From positions 4,583,001 to 4,647,000 of the forward strand of contig NZ_CP006587.1 in NCBI RefSeq assembly GCF_000737515.1: a stretch of 64,000 nt of DNA, in the 5' to 3' direction. Under the pieces are notes generated by a model. It had not been told where the DNA came from and searched no databases. It saw nothing but the letters and a program-made list of their open reading frames with translations. This DNA comes from Hymenobacter sp. APR13 (lineage in GTDB: Bacteria; Bacteroidota; Bacteroidia; Cytophagales; Hymenobacteraceae). Below are positions 63,550-64,000 of the stretch, piece after piece (position 1 is the stretch's first letter; the number at the start of each line of letters is the position of its first letter). The translations under genes were made by a program, and so were the position numbers.

Positions 63550-64000
63550 TACTACATCGGCGCCCTGCGCCGATGTGGCCGTAGTAATCCTGAACTGGAA
63601 CGGGCGCGACTTCCTGCGCCGGTTTCTGCCGTCGGTGCTGGCGCACTCCGAAGGGGCCGCAGTTTTTGTCGCCGACAACGCCTCCACCGACGATTCGGTG
63701 GAGGTCGTGCGGCAGGAGTTTCTAGGAGTTCAGGTTGTGCAGCTTCCCGACAATCTGGGCTTCTGCCAGGGCTACAACGCGGCGCTGGACGAAGTACGCC
63801 GGTTGGGTATGCAGGCGAGCACACTAACCCCGCTTCATCCGACGCCTGAAGTCAGCCCTAGCCAGCCGAACTCGTTGGGCTTCCGATACTACGTGCTGCT
63901 CAATTCCGATGTGGAGGTAACGGCGGGCTGGCTCTCGCCCCAACGGGCGCTGCTGGAAAGCCGGCCGCAGGCCGCGGCGTGCCAGCCGAAAATCCGGCAG
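63539..64000 (+). CDS. Family 2 glycosyltransferase, N-terminal part (cut by window edge)
   Basis: The frame GAT-GTG-GCC-GTA (63572 on) gives ADVAVVILNWNGRDFLRRFL, the first strand and helix of a GT-A family 2 glycosyltransferase. DNASTDDSVEVV and LPDNLGFCQGYNAAL follow, and the DxD-like LLNSDVEVT appears before the edge. The start is GTG 63575 or TTG 63539, the latter overlapping the preceding stop by 11 bp. The enzyme transfers a sugar from a nucleotide-sugar donor, probably to a surface polysaccharide. The remainder is outside the window. Confidence 0.85.
   Translation, partial: MASDTTSAPCADVAVVILNWNGRDFLRRFLPSVLAHSEGAAVFVADNASTDDSVEVVRQEFLGVQVVQLPDNLGFCQGYNAALDEVRRLGMQASTLTPLHPTPEVSPSQPNSLGFRYYVLLNSDVEVTAGWLSPQRALLESRPQAAACQPKIRQ

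Overview
The window is GC-rich DNA from a Bacteroidota bacterium, most likely Hymenobacter or a close relative in the Cytophagales. Support comes from C-terminal type IX secretion (T9SS) sorting domains of both A and B type, a gliding-motility-type C-terminal domain, TAnnTTTG-type -7 promoter elements, Bacteroidota-typical families (DUF4290, BatB/BatC-like proteins, CarboxypepD-regulated outer-membrane receptors), and Asp instead of Cys in the MurA active site. The genus is an inference from style, not from a search.

Layout. Bases 1-5.3 kb hold housekeeping and small genes: DUF4290, murA, a DUF4349 lipoprotein, a GAF protein, a small membrane protein and an arginase-fold hydrolase. Bases 5.3-14.3 kb are a leftward chemosensory cluster: a soluble receptor with about eleven HAMP-pair units, then CheW, CheY, CheB, CheA and CheC. 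No CheR is present and the CheB receiver domain has lost its phosphorylation residues. Bases 14.6-30.1 kb carry topA, a DUF4846 protein, a frameshifted sirtuin, a YdjM-type membrane protein, a phosphoesterase fused to an outer-membrane barrel, a polytopic membrane protein, convergent ppx and ppk1, and gyrB. Bases 30.3-34.7 kb hold three tandem T9SS-exported YCF48/BNR-like proteins. Three tRNA genes (Arg, Pro, Ser) follow at 35.2-35.6 kb. Bases 35.8-40.9 kb hold a BatB/BatC pair, a thiolase and a MORN/YwqK repeat protein.

Bases 41-51.2 kb form a regulated efflux locus. An NtrB-like kinase and a sigma-54 activator (NtrC-like) lie downstream of two FtsX-type permeases, an ATPase, a TolC-type channel and an HlyD-type adaptor. 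Two promoters here have the same layout: a 24-bp palindromic site, exactly 65 bp, then TGGCA-N6-TTGGCT. They probably place the adaptor/channel genes and the ATPase/permease genes under the same activator. Between permease and activator lies a roughly 640-bp array with a 21-bp period (two helical turns), which is the strongest unexplained structure in the window.

Bases 51.5-64 kb hold a TonB-type receptor, a short CarboxypepD protein next to an IS5-family element with a frameshifted transposase, a DUF2459 protein, hisS, hutH, a large T9SS type B protein, a bestrophin, a YbaB/EbfC protein and the start of a family 2 glycosyltransferase that runs off the right edge. Intergenic DNA is rich in palindromic dispersed elements of at least five sequence families.
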